Below are positions 7,139 through 16,278 of a DNA stretch of 44,116 nucleotides, one piece after another. The notes under the pieces were generated by a model. It had not been told where the DNA came from and did not search any database. It saw only the letters and a program-made list of their open reading frames with translations. The DNA comes from Anaerolineales bacterium. Its GTDB lineage: Bacteria > Chloroflexota > Anaerolineae > Anaerolineales > Villigracilaceae. The stretch is from contig JACZJB010000029.1 of NCBI GenBank assembly GCA_014860805.1, positions 1-44,116 of the forward strand, in the 5' to 3' direction. Numbering within the stretch: position 1 is the first letter of the stretch; each line of letters begins with the position of its first letter. The position numbers were made by a program, and so were the translations under genes.

Positions 7139-7141
7139 ACC

Positions 7142-8245
7142 ATGTCTAAAACCATTTCTGCAGGTCATACACCAAAGATCATGATTGAGTCCATCGGCGG
7201 CGATCTCAGCCTTGTCGGTTGGGAAGGGGATGAGATCCTCTTCAAAGCCGACGAAGAGGAAATGCACACAAGTCAGGATGGCGACCAGGTCAATGTTTCT
7301 TGCGGTGACGATCTTTCCCTGCGTGTCCCAAAATCTTCCTCCATATTTATTGGAAGTATTGGCGGAGACGCTTCCATTCGCAGTTTGGTCGGAGATATTG
7401 AATTAAAAGAAATTGGCGGGGATCTTTCCATGCGCGACGTGAATTCCGTTTCCATAGACACGGTTCGTGCGGACTTTAGCCTGCGCGGCGCGAAAGGAAA
7501 TTTGTTCATCAAAAACGCCAACAGCGATGTATCCATCCGCGATGTGGACGGGCATGTAACCTTGGAAACCGTTGCTGACGACCTGGCACTGCGCGATGTG
7601 CGCGGCAATGTCAACGCGAAGGTGGCTGAGGATATCGTCATGTATTTGAACCCGCAGGCTGGTAACACATATTCTGTTACGGCAGGCGATGACATTTTGC
7701 TGGTGATGCCCCCGAAGGCGAATGCAACGTTGACCCTCAATGCCGATGAGATCGATATTGACTGGAAAGGTATTGAAAATGATGAAGAAGCCACCAGCCG
7801 CGTTGTCACACTGGGCGACGGCTCCGCAACAATTAATTTAAGCGCAGGCGGAGATATCCGTGTAAGCAATCAAGCGGACGCTGGGGAATCGGCTGAAGAC
7901 TTTGGCAACTTTGCAGGCATGGGCATGGACTGGTCTGGTTTTGGCGAACGCATCTCACGCCGTGTGGAGGCTGCGACTCAACGTGCCCAGCGTAAAGTGG
8001 AGGAGGCCGCCCGCCGCATTGAGCACAAGGCACGTGATGCAGAACGGCGTGCTAGCGGCCGCGGCAGAGGCTTTTTGGAAGTTGGCCGATGGAACTGGGA
8101 TTTTGCTCCCCGGGGCGTGCCGATGTCTCCCAAATCTCAAGCCTCCGATGAAGAACGACTTGCCATCTTGAAGATGCTTCAGGAAAAGAAGATCACTGCC
8201 GAAGAAGCAGATAAATTATTAGCCGCGTTGGAAGGAGGCTCTTAA
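7142..8245 (+). CDS. DUF4097 beta-helix protein with C-terminal SHOCT-like domain
   Basis: The 367-residue protein is built of repeated short beta segments (IESIGGDLSLVGWEG, IGSIGGDASIRSLVGDIELK, IGGDLSMRDVNSVSIDTV), as in DUF4097 adhesin-like beta-helices, over about residues 10-245. An Arg/Ala/Glu-rich helical part follows (about 260-305) and the C-terminus is a SHOCT-like hairpin (EERLAILKMLQEKKITAEEA). No signal peptide is visible. Firmicute relatives with this combination, such as LiaX/YvlB-type proteins, act in cell-envelope stress defence; a like role here is inference. The stop shares its last A with the next ATG. Confidence 0.85.
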   Translation: MSKTISAGHTPKIMIESIGGDLSLVGWEGDEILFKADEEEMHTSQDGDQVNVSCGDDLSLRVPKSSSIFIGSIGGDASIRSLVGDIELKEIGGDLSMRDVNSVSIDTVRADFSLRGAKGNLFIKNANSDVSIRDVDGHVTLETVADDLALRDVRGNVNAKVAEDIVMYLNPQAGNTYSVTAGDDILLVMPPKANATLTLNADEIDIDWKGIENDEEATSRVVTLGDGSATINLSAGGDIRVSNQADAGESAEDFGNFAGMGMDWSGFGERISRRVEAATQRAQRKVEEAARRIEHKARDAERRASGRGRGFLEVGRWNWDFAPRGVPMSPKSQASDEERLAILKMLQEKKITAEEADKLLAALEGGS

Positions 8246-8871
8246 TGTCATCCGAAGAGCGCAAGAAGATTTTACAAATGGTGGCAGATGGAAAGATCAG
8301 TGCGGATGAAGCCGCCACGTTAATGCGCGCATTGGACGACTCTGCCGAAGAGGAGATCGAAATCGTTGGCGAGGCATCAGGAATGGGCGGGGAAAGAAGC
8401 GATGGGCCGGAGTTCGATCAAGTTCGCAGGCGTGCCAATCGCTTTTCTAGCGCATTCCTTTGGATCGGAGTCATCTTCACTGTTTTGAGTGCATGGGCGA
8501 TGTTTGGCATTCAACAAAATGCAGGCACCAACTTTTGGTTTTATTGCATGAGCATGCCGCTCTTCCTTGGAATTTTATTTACAGCGATGGGCGCAGGCAG
8601 CAGGACTTCCCGCTGGATGTATGTGAACGTGGATCGCACCCGCTCGAAGGATTCAGACGGGCCCCGCAATATTACAATTGCGCTTCCGCTCCCGCTCGGG
8701 CTTGCCAGCTGGTTTCTGAGAAATTTCGGCAGCCGAATCGATAAGCTGAAAAATACGAACGTGGACGAAATCATACAGGCGATTGCAATGGCAAAGAATA
8801 TGACCGAGCCGTTGATCGTGCATGTGGATGATGCGGATGATGGTGAAAGAGTGCAGGTCTTTATAGGATAA
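8245..8871 (+). CDS. SHOCT-like membrane protein
   Basis: The 208-residue protein starts with the SHOCT-like hairpin (SSEERKKILQMVADGKISAD). Two membrane helices follow at about 70-90 (SSAFLWIGVIFTVLSAWAMF) and 100-118 (FYCMSMPLFLGILFTAMGAG). The soluble C-terminal domain (WMYVNVDRTR, ITIALPLPLGL, NVDEIIQAI, DDGERVQVFIG) resembles the body of the protein at 10201-10587, so the two are paralogs and this one has a membrane insertion. Its ATG overlaps the preceding TAA, which implies translational coupling. Confidence 0.75.
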   Translation: MSSEERKKILQMVADGKISADEAATLMRALDDSAEEEIEIVGEASGMGGERSDGPEFDQVRRRANRFSSAFLWIGVIFTVLSAWAMFGIQQNAGTNFWFYCMSMPLFLGILFTAMGAGSRTSRWMYVNVDRTRSKDSDGPRNITIALPLPLGLASWFLRNFGSRIDKLKNTNVDEIIQAIAMAKNMTEPLIVHVDDADDGERVQVFIG

Positions 8872-8874
8872 AAA

Positions 8875-10143
8875 ATGGAAACGATTAAAAAGAAACCTTT
8901 ATTAAGTGGATTGCTGATCCTGTTCTTAACGGCAATGGTCTTTGCCAACATCGGCGGGAGCATGTATGGCTCGCTGATGCCGCTTTATCTTAAAGACCTG
9001 GATGCTTCGATCACGCAGATCGGGCTGTTCTTTACGCTTTCACAGATCGTGCCTTTGCTGCTGCAAATTTTAGGCGGATGGGTTTCCGATACGCTGGGGC
9101 GCCTGCGCGCGATTGCGATTGGCAGCGTATTCGGAGTGATCGGCTTCATCCCCCTTGTCCTGGCGGATACCTGGCAGTGGCTTTTGCTGGCAGTGGCGAT
9201 TGGCGCTGTCGCCCGTTCGCTGGTTGGACCGAGTTTCGACGCCTTCATTGCGGAACACTCCAGCGAAGAGAATCGCGGCAAGGTCTTTGGTATTTCGCAG
9301 GCAATCTTCATGATCGTCTCCGTGCTGGGACCTCCGCTGGGCGGGTGGATGGCTGGCGCGTATGGTTTTAAGATCATGTTATTGGCGGCGGGTATTTTCT
9401 ACTTTATCGCGATGATCATGCGCTTGAGCATGGCGCGCGAGGCTGCAAAAACCGCCACTGCAAAGACAGAGAAACTTTCGTTCAGCAGCTTGAAGACCAA
9501 TCTGGTTTCGATGTTTGGGCTGGTCTTTTCAGGCGGACTCATCACCTGGATGCTGGTGACGGATGGAATGCGTGATATTTCCTTCCAGTTTTCAGAAAAC
9601 CTTTTCCCTGTTTATATGCAGGAGATCGGTGGACTTTCCCTTCAACAGATTGGCTGGGTCATGTCATTCTTTGGTATGGCGATGATGGCAACCACCATCC
9701 CCGTCGGCTGGCTTTCAGACAAAGCTGGGGAGCGGGTGGGGATTGCGCTCGGAATGGTGTTGATGTCCAGCGCGTTGTTTGTTCTGGTCAATATCCCTGC
9801 CGGCAACCAGTGGATGTATTACCTCGGATGGGGATTGGCTGGCATGGGCGCGGGCGTTTCGGCTCCTGCGTACCAATCATTGATCAGCAAGGCAGTACCC
9901 CAGAAAAATCGCGGTATGGCGTTTGGTTTATTCAGTACCAGTTTGGGAATTTTCTCCCTGCCCGCCCCATGGATCGGCGCGCAGATGTGGGACCGTGTCG
10001 GCCCAACGTTTCCTTTTACTGTAACTGCGGTCGTTTTATTGTTATCTGTGATTCCGATTTGGATCAAGTTCAAACTCCCCAAGGATGGGGTAAAAGTAAC
10101 GGAAGAATCAGCGGATGAGAATTTATCCGTTGTGACAGGCTAA
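8875..10143 (+). CDS. MFS transporter
   Basis: The 422-residue protein has about 12 hydrophobic helices and the MFS loop motifs, GGWVSDTLGRLRAI after helix 2 and VGWLSDKAGERVG in the second half. The end is hydrophilic. Substrate cannot be told; drug or metabolite efflux is common for such proteins. It starts 3 bases after the preceding stop, with a weak AGGA in front, inside the SHOCT operon, so it may be induced together with it. Confidence 0.88.
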   Translation: METIKKKPLLSGLLILFLTAMVFANIGGSMYGSLMPLYLKDLDASITQIGLFFTLSQIVPLLLQILGGWVSDTLGRLRAIAIGSVFGVIGFIPLVLADTWQWLLLAVAIGAVARSLVGPSFDAFIAEHSSEENRGKVFGISQAIFMIVSVLGPPLGGWMAGAYGFKIMLLAAGIFYFIAMIMRLSMAREAAKTATAKTEKLSFSSLKTNLVSMFGLVFSGGLITWMLVTDGMRDISFQFSENLFPVYMQEIGGLSLQQIGWVMSFFGMAMMATTIPVGWLSDKAGERVGIALGMVLMSSALFVLVNIPAGNQWMYYLGWGLAGMGAGVSAPAYQSLISKAVPQKNRGMAFGLFSTSLGIFSLPAPWIGAQMWDRVGPTFPFTVTAVVLLLSVIPIWIKFKLPKDGVKVTEESADENLSVVTG

Positions 10144-10200
10144 AATAAATGGATTCCGGATTTGGAGTTGGACTCCGAATGAACGGTAAAGGAGATAAAC

Positions 10201-10587
10201 ATGGCAAACAGCGAAGAAAGAATGAAGATCCTGAAGTTGATCGAAGAGGGAAAGATCAGCGCGGATGAAGGTTCAAAACTGCTTGCGGCGTTAAGCGATA
10301 CGCGCCGTGGCATTCCCACACCTCCACGCCCGCCTGGGGTGGGCGGTGGAGCGCGCTGGCTGCGCGTCCGTGTAACGGATGTCCGCACAGGTCGCTCGAA
10401 GGCTTCCGTACAAATTCCGCTTGCGCTTGTGGATGCGGGCATGAAGATCGGCGCCCATTTTGCCCCCGAAGTACAAGGCGTGGACATGAGCAACGTGATG
10501 GAAGCCCTGCGTGCAGGCGTGACAGGCAAGATCATCGATGTTGTTGACGAGGAAGACGGCGAACACGTTGAGATATTTGTTGAATAA
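10201..10587 (+). CDS. SHOCT-like protein, soluble paralog
   Basis: This 128-residue protein begins NSEERMKILKLIEEGKISAD, the fourth SHOCT-like hairpin of the cluster, then a Pro/Gly linker and a domain (WLRVRVTDVRTGRSKASVQI, SNVMEALRAG, EEDGEHVEIFVE) matching the C-terminal domain of the 8245 protein. GGAG lies 9 bases upstream of the ATG. No membrane segment is present. It is probably the last gene of the operon. Confidence 0.75.
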   Translation: MANSEERMKILKLIEEGKISADEGSKLLAALSDTRRGIPTPPRPPGVGGGARWLRVRVTDVRTGRSKASVQIPLALVDAGMKIGAHFAPEVQGVDMSNVMEALRAGVTGKIIDVVDEEDGEHVEIFVE

Positions 10588-10739
10588 ATCAGCCTGAAAG
10601 GCGAGTGTGAAATGACATTTTACTTTTATAAACTGTTGCAGTAGCCTGGAACTTGATGTGCGTGGATAATGCCTGGTTTTTCAACTCGGGCTTGTCTTCT
10701 TTACATTTATAGTATCTGATAAAAACAAGGAAACCATTC

Positions 10740-12095
10740 ATGGAAGAAACATCCACTAAACGCCCCAGCGGCATGTTCGGCTTTACCATTGTCTGGATCG
10801 GTCAGATCGTGTCCGTGCTTGCCAGCGCAATGAGTCAGTTTGGCCTCACTATTTTCATGTTCCAAAAAACGGAAAGCGCCACCGCGCTTGGGTTGATGCA
10901 GGTATTCTTCATCACTCCGTTTCTGATCATTTCACCGATTGCCGGCGTAATGGTCGACCGTCACAACCGAAAGATGATGATGATGGTCAGTGACCTCGGT
11001 GCAGGCATTGCCACCGTTGTGATTCTCATCTTCCAATCTTTGGGGATTCTGGAATTCTGGCATTTGTATTTTGCGTCCATCATTTATGGTCTTGGCATGG
11101 CCTTTCAATGGCCTGCCTATTCTGCCGCCATCACCACCATGGTTCCAAAAGAACAATATGGGCGCGCCAATGGCATGATGTCCCTGATTGAAGCGGGACC
11201 GGGCGTTGTTGCCCCATTACTCGCCGGCGCATTACTTCCCATTATTGGTTTGACCGGTATCCTGATTTTCGATGTTGTCACCTTTTTGTTCGCCATCGGC
11301 GCCTTGCTGGTCGTGTATATTCCGCAGCCTCCGCGCACAGAGGAAGGTGCAAAAGGACAGGGCAGTGTTTGGAAGGAAGCCGCTTATGGCTTTCAATATA
11401 TCTTTTCCCGTCCGAGTTTGCTTGGTTTGCAGCTGATCTTTTTTGCCGGCAACCTTTTTGCCGGCATCGGTTTTACCCTGCTTGCCCCGATGGTTCTCTC
11501 GCGGACTGCAAATGACAGCCTCATGCTTGGTTCAGTGCAAACGGCGGGCGCGGTCGGAGGGTTGATCGGCGGGATTATCATGAGCGCCTGGGGGGGCTTC
11601 AAACGCCGCGTGCATGGCGTTTTGGCGGGTTGGGCAATTTCCGGGCTTGGCATGGCAATTTTCGGCTTGGTCGGAGGCTTGCCCATCTGGATCACAGGCA
11701 TCATTATTACGGCTCTCGTCGGACCTTTGGTCAATGCATCCAATCAAGCTATCTGGCAGGCAAAAGTTGCGCCAGATGTGCAAGGACGCGTCTTTTCTGC
11801 CCGCCGCCTGATTGCCTGGTTTACCAACCCCATCTCCCCGATCATTGCAGGCACCCTGGCAGATTTTGTGCTTGAACCGCAAATGCGCGTGGCTGACAGT
11901 TCGCTCGCTCAAACATTTGGCTGGCTGTCTGGTACCGGTCCCGGTGCAGGGATGAGTTTGATTATTTTCTTCTGCGGCTCGCTGAGCATTTTGGTTGGGC
12001 TGGCTGGATATTTCATCCCCGCCATTCACAATGCAGAGACTATTCTTCCCGACCACGATCAACTTCCAAAAGCGGATGCTGTTCCTGCGGATTAA
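10740..12095 (+). CDS. MFS transporter (enterobactin-exporter-like branch)
   Basis: The 451-residue protein has about 12 membrane helices, with FTIVWIGQIVSVLASAMSQF in helix 1 and GVMVDRHNRKMMMMVSD as the loop 2-3 MFS motif. The layout is that of the MFS_3 efflux branch (EntS-like; macrolide efflux is another possibility). The C-terminus is Pro/Asp-rich. A 152-base gap and a weak AAGGA SD separate it from the SHOCT operon; an own promoter is possible but not clear. A strong terminator follows. Confidence 0.88.
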   Translation: MEETSTKRPSGMFGFTIVWIGQIVSVLASAMSQFGLTIFMFQKTESATALGLMQVFFITPFLIISPIAGVMVDRHNRKMMMMVSDLGAGIATVVILIFQSLGILEFWHLYFASIIYGLGMAFQWPAYSAAITTMVPKEQYGRANGMMSLIEAGPGVVAPLLAGALLPIIGLTGILIFDVVTFLFAIGALLVVYIPQPPRTEEGAKGQGSVWKEAAYGFQYIFSRPSLLGLQLIFFAGNLFAGIGFTLLAPMVLSRTANDSLMLGSVQTAGAVGGLIGGIIMSAWGGFKRRVHGVLAGWAISGLGMAIFGLVGGLPIWITGIIITALVGPLVNASNQAIWQAKVAPDVQGRVFSARRLIAWFTNPISPIIAGTLADFVLEPQMRVADSSLAQTFGWLSGTGPGAGMSLIIFFCGSLSILVGLAGYFIPAIHNAETILPDHDQLPKADAVPAD

Positions 12096-12102
12096 ATTGA
12101 CG

Positions 12103-12136
12103 AAAAGACGGGCGATAAAGATCGCCCGTCTTTTTT
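12103..12136 (+). terminator. Intrinsic terminator after the MFS gene
   Basis: AAAAGACGGGCGAT pairs fully with ATCGCCCGTCTTTT around AAAG, followed by a run of six T. Confidence 0.93.
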
Positions 12137-12152
12137 GATTCTCGCCTCTTTC

Positions 12153-12683
12153 TTAATCTGAAATCTGAATAGCGTACCTGAACATTTCCATCCCGAAATA
12201 GGATGCGCTCCGCGTAAACACAAGCCCGCTTTTTTCCAACACGCGCTGTGAAGCGATATTTTCAGGGTCTGTCAACCCGATGATCTCTTTCAGCCCAACT
12301 CGCTTTAATCCGAATCGAACGATCGCGCTGGCAGATTCTGTGGCGTAGCCTTTCCCCCAAAAATCTCTGCTAAATAAATAACCTACTTCTGTTTCATCTG
12401 TATCAGGCAGGTACTCCAGTCCACTCCAGCCGATGATCTGGCCGGTCTCGCGCAGTATTGCCGCCCAATGTCCATAGTTGAATTTTCGCCAATGGGCTGC
12501 TTGATATTGAATATATCTCTCCACCTTTTCCATCGGCCACGCATCCCTTGACGGAAAATAGCGAAGGATATCAGGTTCCTGCACGATATTGAACAAGGCT
12601 TCGCGGTCACTCAAGGTGAATGGTCGCATCACAAGCCTGCCTGTCGTGATCATTGGAATTTTAGGCTGGGTTTCCATGTTCAT
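12153..12683 (-). CDS. GNAT acetyltransferase, RimJ/RimL type
   Basis: The 176-residue protein begins with the family pattern ITTGRLVMRPFTLSDREALF. It keeps GWSGLEYLPDTDETEVGYLF, the acetyl-CoA binding segment FWGKGYATESASAIVRFG and the end NIASQRVLEKSGLVF. Such enzymes acetylate protein N-termini or small amines; the substrate is unknown. It is divergent from the panE-like gene; no clear SD precedes the ATG, and TATATT stands 10 bases upstream. Confidence 0.88.
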   Translation of the reverse strand: MNMETQPKIPMITTGRLVMRPFTLSDREALFNIVQEPDILRYFPSRDAWPMEKVERYIQYQAAHWRKFNYGHWAAILRETGQIIGWSGLEYLPDTDETEVGYLFSRDFWGKGYATESASAIVRFGLKRVGLKEIIGLTDPENIASQRVLEKSGLVFTRSASYFGMEMFRYAIQISD

Positions 12684-12750
12684 CTCATCGTGTAATATAC
12701 TTAAACCGGACTTCTATATTGTATAACACTACATTGGCACTGGAGAAAAT

Positions 12751-13680
12751 ATGAAAATAGTGATTTTTGGTTCAGGAGGCGTCGGCGGATATTTTGGCGG
12801 CAGACTTGCTCTTGCAGGAGAAGATGTGACGTTTATTGCCCGCGGCGCACATCTCGCTGCAATAAAAGAATCAGGTTTACGCGTTGATTCGATTGGCGGC
12901 GATTTTGTAGTGCGCCCTGCCAAAGCGACGGATTCTCCGCAGTCCATCGGCGCCGCGGACTTAATCATCCTTGCCACCAAAGCCTGGCAATTAGATTCGG
13001 CCATCGAGCAGATGAAACCTCTGGTAGGGGATAACACAATGATTCTTCCGCTGCTCAATGGCATGGAGCACATGGATACATTGCTCTCCGCATTTAAACC
13101 TAACCATGTGCTGGGCGGGTTATGCCGTATCAGTTCTTTTGTCGCCGCGCCGGGACATATCCGCCATGTGGGTGTGCCGCCTTTTATTGCCTTTGGTGAA
13201 TTGGATAATTCCAAAAGCGCGCGTGTTGACTCGCTGCGTGAAATGTTTACAAAGATAAATGGTGTTACTGTGGATATTCCCGCAGATATCAACACCGCCA
13301 TGTGGGAGAAATTCATTTTCATCTCAGGCACGAGCGGAGTCGGCGCATTTACCCGCCAGACGATTGGGCAATTTCGCGCCAACCCGGAAACCCGCGCCAT
13401 GCTCGTCAATGCCCTGGAGGAAACCGCAGCCGTTGCCCGCGCTCGCGGTGTCCCACTGGCGGCGAATTTTGTTGCGGATACAATGCAGCGAATTGATACG
13501 ACCCAGCCTGATGTGATGGCATCGATGCAAAAGGATATGATGGAAGGACGACCTTCTGAATTGAATGAGCAGACCGGTGCAGTTATCCGCATGGGGCGGG
13601 CAGTAGGAGTTCCAACTCCTACCCATGAAACAATTTACGCAAAACTGCTTCCGTTGGAAAACAAGGCACGGGGTTTGTAG
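12751..13680 (+). CDS. panE: Ketopantoate reductase PanE/ApbA family
   Basis: The family reduces 2-dehydropantoate to pantoate with NADPH, a step to coenzyme A. The Rossmann motif GSGGVGGYFGGRLA lies at residues 7-20. The middle has ILATKAWQLDSAIEQMKP and LLNGMEHMD, and the C-terminal helical domain has MWEKFIFISGTSGVGAFTRQ with the expected lysine and DMMEGRPSELNEQTG. Length 309 is normal. GGAG lies 8 bases before the ATG. Other family members act on different oxo acids, so the substrate is probable but not certain. Confidence 0.85.
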   Translation: MKIVIFGSGGVGGYFGGRLALAGEDVTFIARGAHLAAIKESGLRVDSIGGDFVVRPAKATDSPQSIGAADLIILATKAWQLDSAIEQMKPLVGDNTMILPLLNGMEHMDTLLSAFKPNHVLGGLCRISSFVAAPGHIRHVGVPPFIAFGELDNSKSARVDSLREMFTKINGVTVDIPADINTAMWEKFIFISGTSGVGAFTRQTIGQFRANPETRAMLVNALEETAAVARARGVPLAANFVADTMQRIDTTQPDVMASMQKDMMEGRPSELNEQTGAVIRMGRAVGVPTPTHETIYAKLLPLENKARGL

Positions 13681-13701
13681 CCGAAATACACGGGAATCAA
13701 T

Positions 13702-13731
13702 AGTGCCTCTGAAGAATTCTTCAGAGGCACT
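13702..13731. terminator. Perfect 30-bp palindrome between convergent genes
   Basis: AGTGCCTCTGAAGAA and its complement form a perfect 15-bp inverted repeat between panE (+) and metK (-). T-runs are weak on both sides, so it may end transcription in both directions or only protect 3' ends. Confidence 0.55.
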
Positions 13732-13750
13732 TCACCTTTATAAGATAAAA

Positions 13751-14962
13751 CTACAACCCGGCAGCCTTTTTCAAAGCGGCGGCCTTGTCAGTGCGTTCCC
13801 AGGGGAATTCGATGTCATCGCGGCCGAAATGACCGTAGGCGGCGGTCTTGCGATAGATCGGGCGACGCAGGTCAAGGTCGCGGATGATCGCGCCGGGGCG
13901 CAGGTCAAAGTGCTCGTTGACGAGTGCAGAAATCTTTTCATCGGCGATCTTGGCAGTGCCGAAAGTCTCCACATTAACGGAGAGCGGATGAGCCACACCG
14001 ATTGCGTACGCTACTTGCACTTCCACGCGGTCAGCCAGGCCTGCGGCGACAATGTTCTTGGCAACATAGCGTGCAGCATACGCGGCGGAACGGTCCACTT
14101 TCGTGGGGTCTTTCCCGGAGAAAGCGCCGCCGCCGTGACGACCCATGCCGCCGTATGTATCCACGATGATCTTGCGGCCCGTTACGCCTGCATCACCCAT
14201 GGGACCGCCGATAACGAAGCGGCCGGTGGGATTGACGAAAACTTTCAGGTTTTTATCAACCAATCCCTCTGGCAGCGTTGGGTAAATAATATGCTCGCTG
14301 ACAAGCTCCATGATCTCGGCTTGCGAAATCTCAGGTGCATGCTGGGTGGAGATAAGGACAGTATCAATGCGCTTGGGCCTGCCCTGTGAATATTCCACAG
14401 TTACCTGACTCTTGCCATCGGGACGCAGCCAGGGGAGGGTGCCGTCTTTGCGAAGTTCGCTCAAACGGCGGGATAATTTGTGTGCCATGTAAATGGGCAT
14501 TGGCATCAGGGTGGGAGTTTCATTGCATGCAAAACCGAACATCATACCCTGGTCGCCCGCGCCGACATGTTCGATGCCGGTGTCTTTCATTTCGCCGCTT
14601 TTGTCTTCGAGCGCATGGTCTACACCCAGGGCAATATCCGCACTTTGGCTGGCGACTGCGGAAAGAACGGCACAGGTGTTTCCGTCAAAGCCTTTGTCGC
14701 TGCTGTCGTAGCCAATTTCATTTACTACCTTGCGGACGAGCTCATCAAAATTGACATATGCATTGGTGGTAATTTCACCAAGCAATGCCACGAAACCGGT
14801 CTTCACTGCAGTTTCACAAGCAACGCGGGACATTGGATCCTGCTCGAGGCAGGCGTCGAGAACTGCATCGGAAACCTGGTCGCAGATCTTATCGGGGTGG
14901 CCTTCTGTCACCGATTCTGATGTGAACATCAGGCTGGGTGAAGTCATAAAAGTATTGCTCAT
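13751..14962 (-). CDS. metK: S-adenosylmethionine synthase
   Basis: MetK makes SAM from methionine and ATP. The 403-residue protein has [20 protein letters not shown] near the start, the signature [19 protein letters not shown]-like [20 protein letters not shown], and the end [15 protein letters not shown]. All three MetK domains are complete. The AAGGAG SD is 14 bases before the ATG, just behind the riboswitch terminator. The SAM-I riboswitch upstream gives product feedback. Confidence 0.97.
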   Translation of the reverse strand: MSNTFMTSPSLMFTSESVTEGHPDKICDQVSDAVLDACLEQDPMSRVACETAVKTGFVALLGEITTNAYVNFDELVRKVVNEIGYDSSDKGFDGNTCAVLSAVASQSADIALGVDHALEDKSGEMKDTGIEHVGAGDQGMMFGFACNETPTLMPMPIYMAHKLSRRLSELRKDGTLPWLRPDGKSQVTVEYSQGRPKRIDTVLISTQHAPEISQAEIMELVSEHIIYPTLPEGLVDKNLKVFVNPTGRFVIGGPMGDAGVTGRKIIVDTYGGMGRHGGGAFSGKDPTKVDRSAAYAARYVAKNIVAAGLADRVEVQVAYAIGVAHPLSVNVETFGTAKIADEKISALVNEHFDLRPGAIIRDLDLRRPIYRKTAAYGHFGRDDIEFPWERTDKAAALKKAAGL

Positions 14963-14981
14963 TTTTTGTGTTTCTCCTTAA

Positions 14982-15019
14982 GAAAATAAAATTGCCCTTT
15001 CGGCGTGAAAGGGCAATTT
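14982..15019 (-). terminator. Expression-platform terminator of the metK riboswitch
   Basis: On the minus strand AAATTGCCCTTT pairs with AAAGGGCAATTT, and TTATTTTC follows. It sits between the SAM aptamer and the metK SD, so SAM binding should favour termination. Confidence 0.88.
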
Positions 15020-15037
15020 GCATGATGCTTGTCTACC

Positions 15038-15145
15038 CTCTCATCTCCCAGAAATATATCTGTCGGATTTGGCACCATATTCAACTTTCGTTGACTGGTT
15101 GTCGAGACATCGCAGGGCCGTTCCCTCCGTCTCTCTGGATAAGAG
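15038..15145 (-). promoter_or_regulatory. SAM-I (S-box) riboswitch aptamer
   Basis: Read on the minus strand, the RNA has CTCTTATCCAGAGAGACGGA at its 5' end, then GGGAACGGCCCTGCGATG, GGCAACC-like GACAACCAGTC, the AATATGGTGCCAAATCC segment, and GGGAGATGAGAG at its 3' end. P1 pairs CTCTTATC with GATGAGAG (one G-U). These are the conserved blocks of SAM-I. The neighbour metK confirms the ligand. Confidence 0.96.
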
Positions 15146-15176
15146 CGCCTTATTGGGGCTATTGAATTGTGTCGGG

Positions 15177-15205
15177 AGTTTACCATAGCTGAAAGTGTGC
15201 GTCAA
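15177..15205 (-). promoter_or_regulatory. metK promoter
   Basis: On the minus strand TTGACG (15200-15205) and TAAACT (15177-15182) are separated by 17 bases. It lies directly between the terminator of the SUMF1-like gene and the riboswitch. Confidence 0.8.
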
Positions 15206-15244
15206 ATAAAAAGAGCCGTCAGAGAAGAAGAATCTCTGACGGCT
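15206..15244 (-). terminator. Terminator of the SUMF1-like lipoprotein gene
   Basis: On the minus strand AGCCGTCAGAGA pairs with TCTCTGACGGCT, followed by CTTTTTAT. It lies 19 bases after the stop at 15264. Confidence 0.9.
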
Positions 15245-15263
15245 TGAGAATCAACTATCCGTT

Positions 15264-16193
15264 TTAGTCTGAAGCGCAGCGGAAACCGATTTTGGGTGAA
15301 ACTTCACCGAGATATTCCTTGGAGTAAATATCCTTGGCGCTGGGGTTGGATCCTTGTACGGAAGCACGGTTGGCAAGACGGACGTCCACAAAGGCATCCT
15401 GGAACGAGCCGCCGCGGACTACGCGGTTGAAGTATTGGCTGCGTTCGCCGGGGCCGGGGGGATTCATCGTCACGCCCTGAGCATAATAATTGCCGTCATA
15501 AAAGTCATGTACCCACTCTGCCACATTGCCTGAGAGATCCAATACGCCGAACGGGCTGGCACCGGCGGGGAAACTGCCTACGCGGGTGGTGTCTCCAACA
15601 AGGTAGTTGAAGTTGCCGCGGGAGGAATCCGGTCGTTCATCACCCCAGGGATAGGTGCGGAAGTCGTCACCGCGGGCGGCTCGTTCCCATTCTGCTTCGG
15701 TGGGTAGGCGGCGCGCAGCCCAAGTGCAGTAGGTGTCGGCTTGTGCCCAGGTAACATAAACGACGGGGAAATCATTGAATTCTGCGTTATTGAAATAGGA
15801 GTCGCGAGTCTGGGATTTGAAGTACTGCGGCGGCTCACAAGCACCAGCTTGCACACATAACGTATACATGGCATTGGTGACTTCCAGTTTGTCCATCCAA
15901 AAACCCTTAAGAGTTACGTTGTGAGCGGGCTCTTCATCTTTGTTGACATCCGTATCCATGCCGCCCATACGGAAGGTTCCATCAGGAATGTAAACCTGAG
16001 GCATGCCGTCCACGGAGGATGCTCGCTCCTGGCCAGCTTCGCCGCCTTGTTCGGCGGGGGCATTAATAGCCGGGGGAGTGTTGGTGGGGAAGGCGGTAGG
16101 AAGCGGAATTGCAGTTGGCTCTGCCTGCCCGCCCATTTGACAAGCCGAGAGGAACAAAATCAAGGCCATCACGATCGGAAAGAATTTTTTCAT
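15264..16193 (-). CDS. SUMF1/FGE-fold lipoprotein
   Basis: The 309-residue precursor has a lipoprotein signal, a hydrophobic core to LFLSAC with lipobox Cys at 18, then a Thr/Pro-rich linker. From about residue 68 the SUMF1 (FGE-sulfatase) fold is clear: IPDGTFRMGGMD, DKLEVTNAMY, RLPTEAEWERAARGD, YPWGDE, LSGNVAEWV, RVVRGGSFQD, IGFRCAS. Where true formylglycine-generating enzymes have two active Cys after the RGGS motif, this protein has VDVRLANRA, so oxidase activity is unlikely and a binding role is more probable. SD GGAG is present. A paralog lies at 17118-18065. Confidence 0.88.
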   Translation of the reverse strand: MKKFFPIVMALILFLSACQMGGQAEPTAIPLPTAFPTNTPPAINAPAEQGGEAGQERASSVDGMPQVYIPDGTFRMGGMDTDVNKDEEPAHNVTLKGFWMDKLEVTNAMYTLCVQAGACEPPQYFKSQTRDSYFNNAEFNDFPVVYVTWAQADTYCTWAARRLPTEAEWERAARGDDFRTYPWGDERPDSSRGNFNYLVGDTTRVGSFPAGASPFGVLDLSGNVAEWVHDFYDGNYYAQGVTMNPPGPGERSQYFNRVVRGGSFQDAFVDVRLANRASVQGSNPSAKDIYSKEYLGEVSPKIGFRCASD

Positions 16194-16278
16194 CTTGTCT
16201 CCTTTTGTAATATGTTTCCAGTATACAAACGTAGGACTTAATACCTAATCCCCCAAAGGTAATATTTTGGTTTAAAAA

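Noticed and set aside
13625-14920. Plus-strand frames of 122-254 codons across metK
   Set aside because: They lie opposite metK, whose protein is unmistakable; the high-GC third positions produce such shadows.
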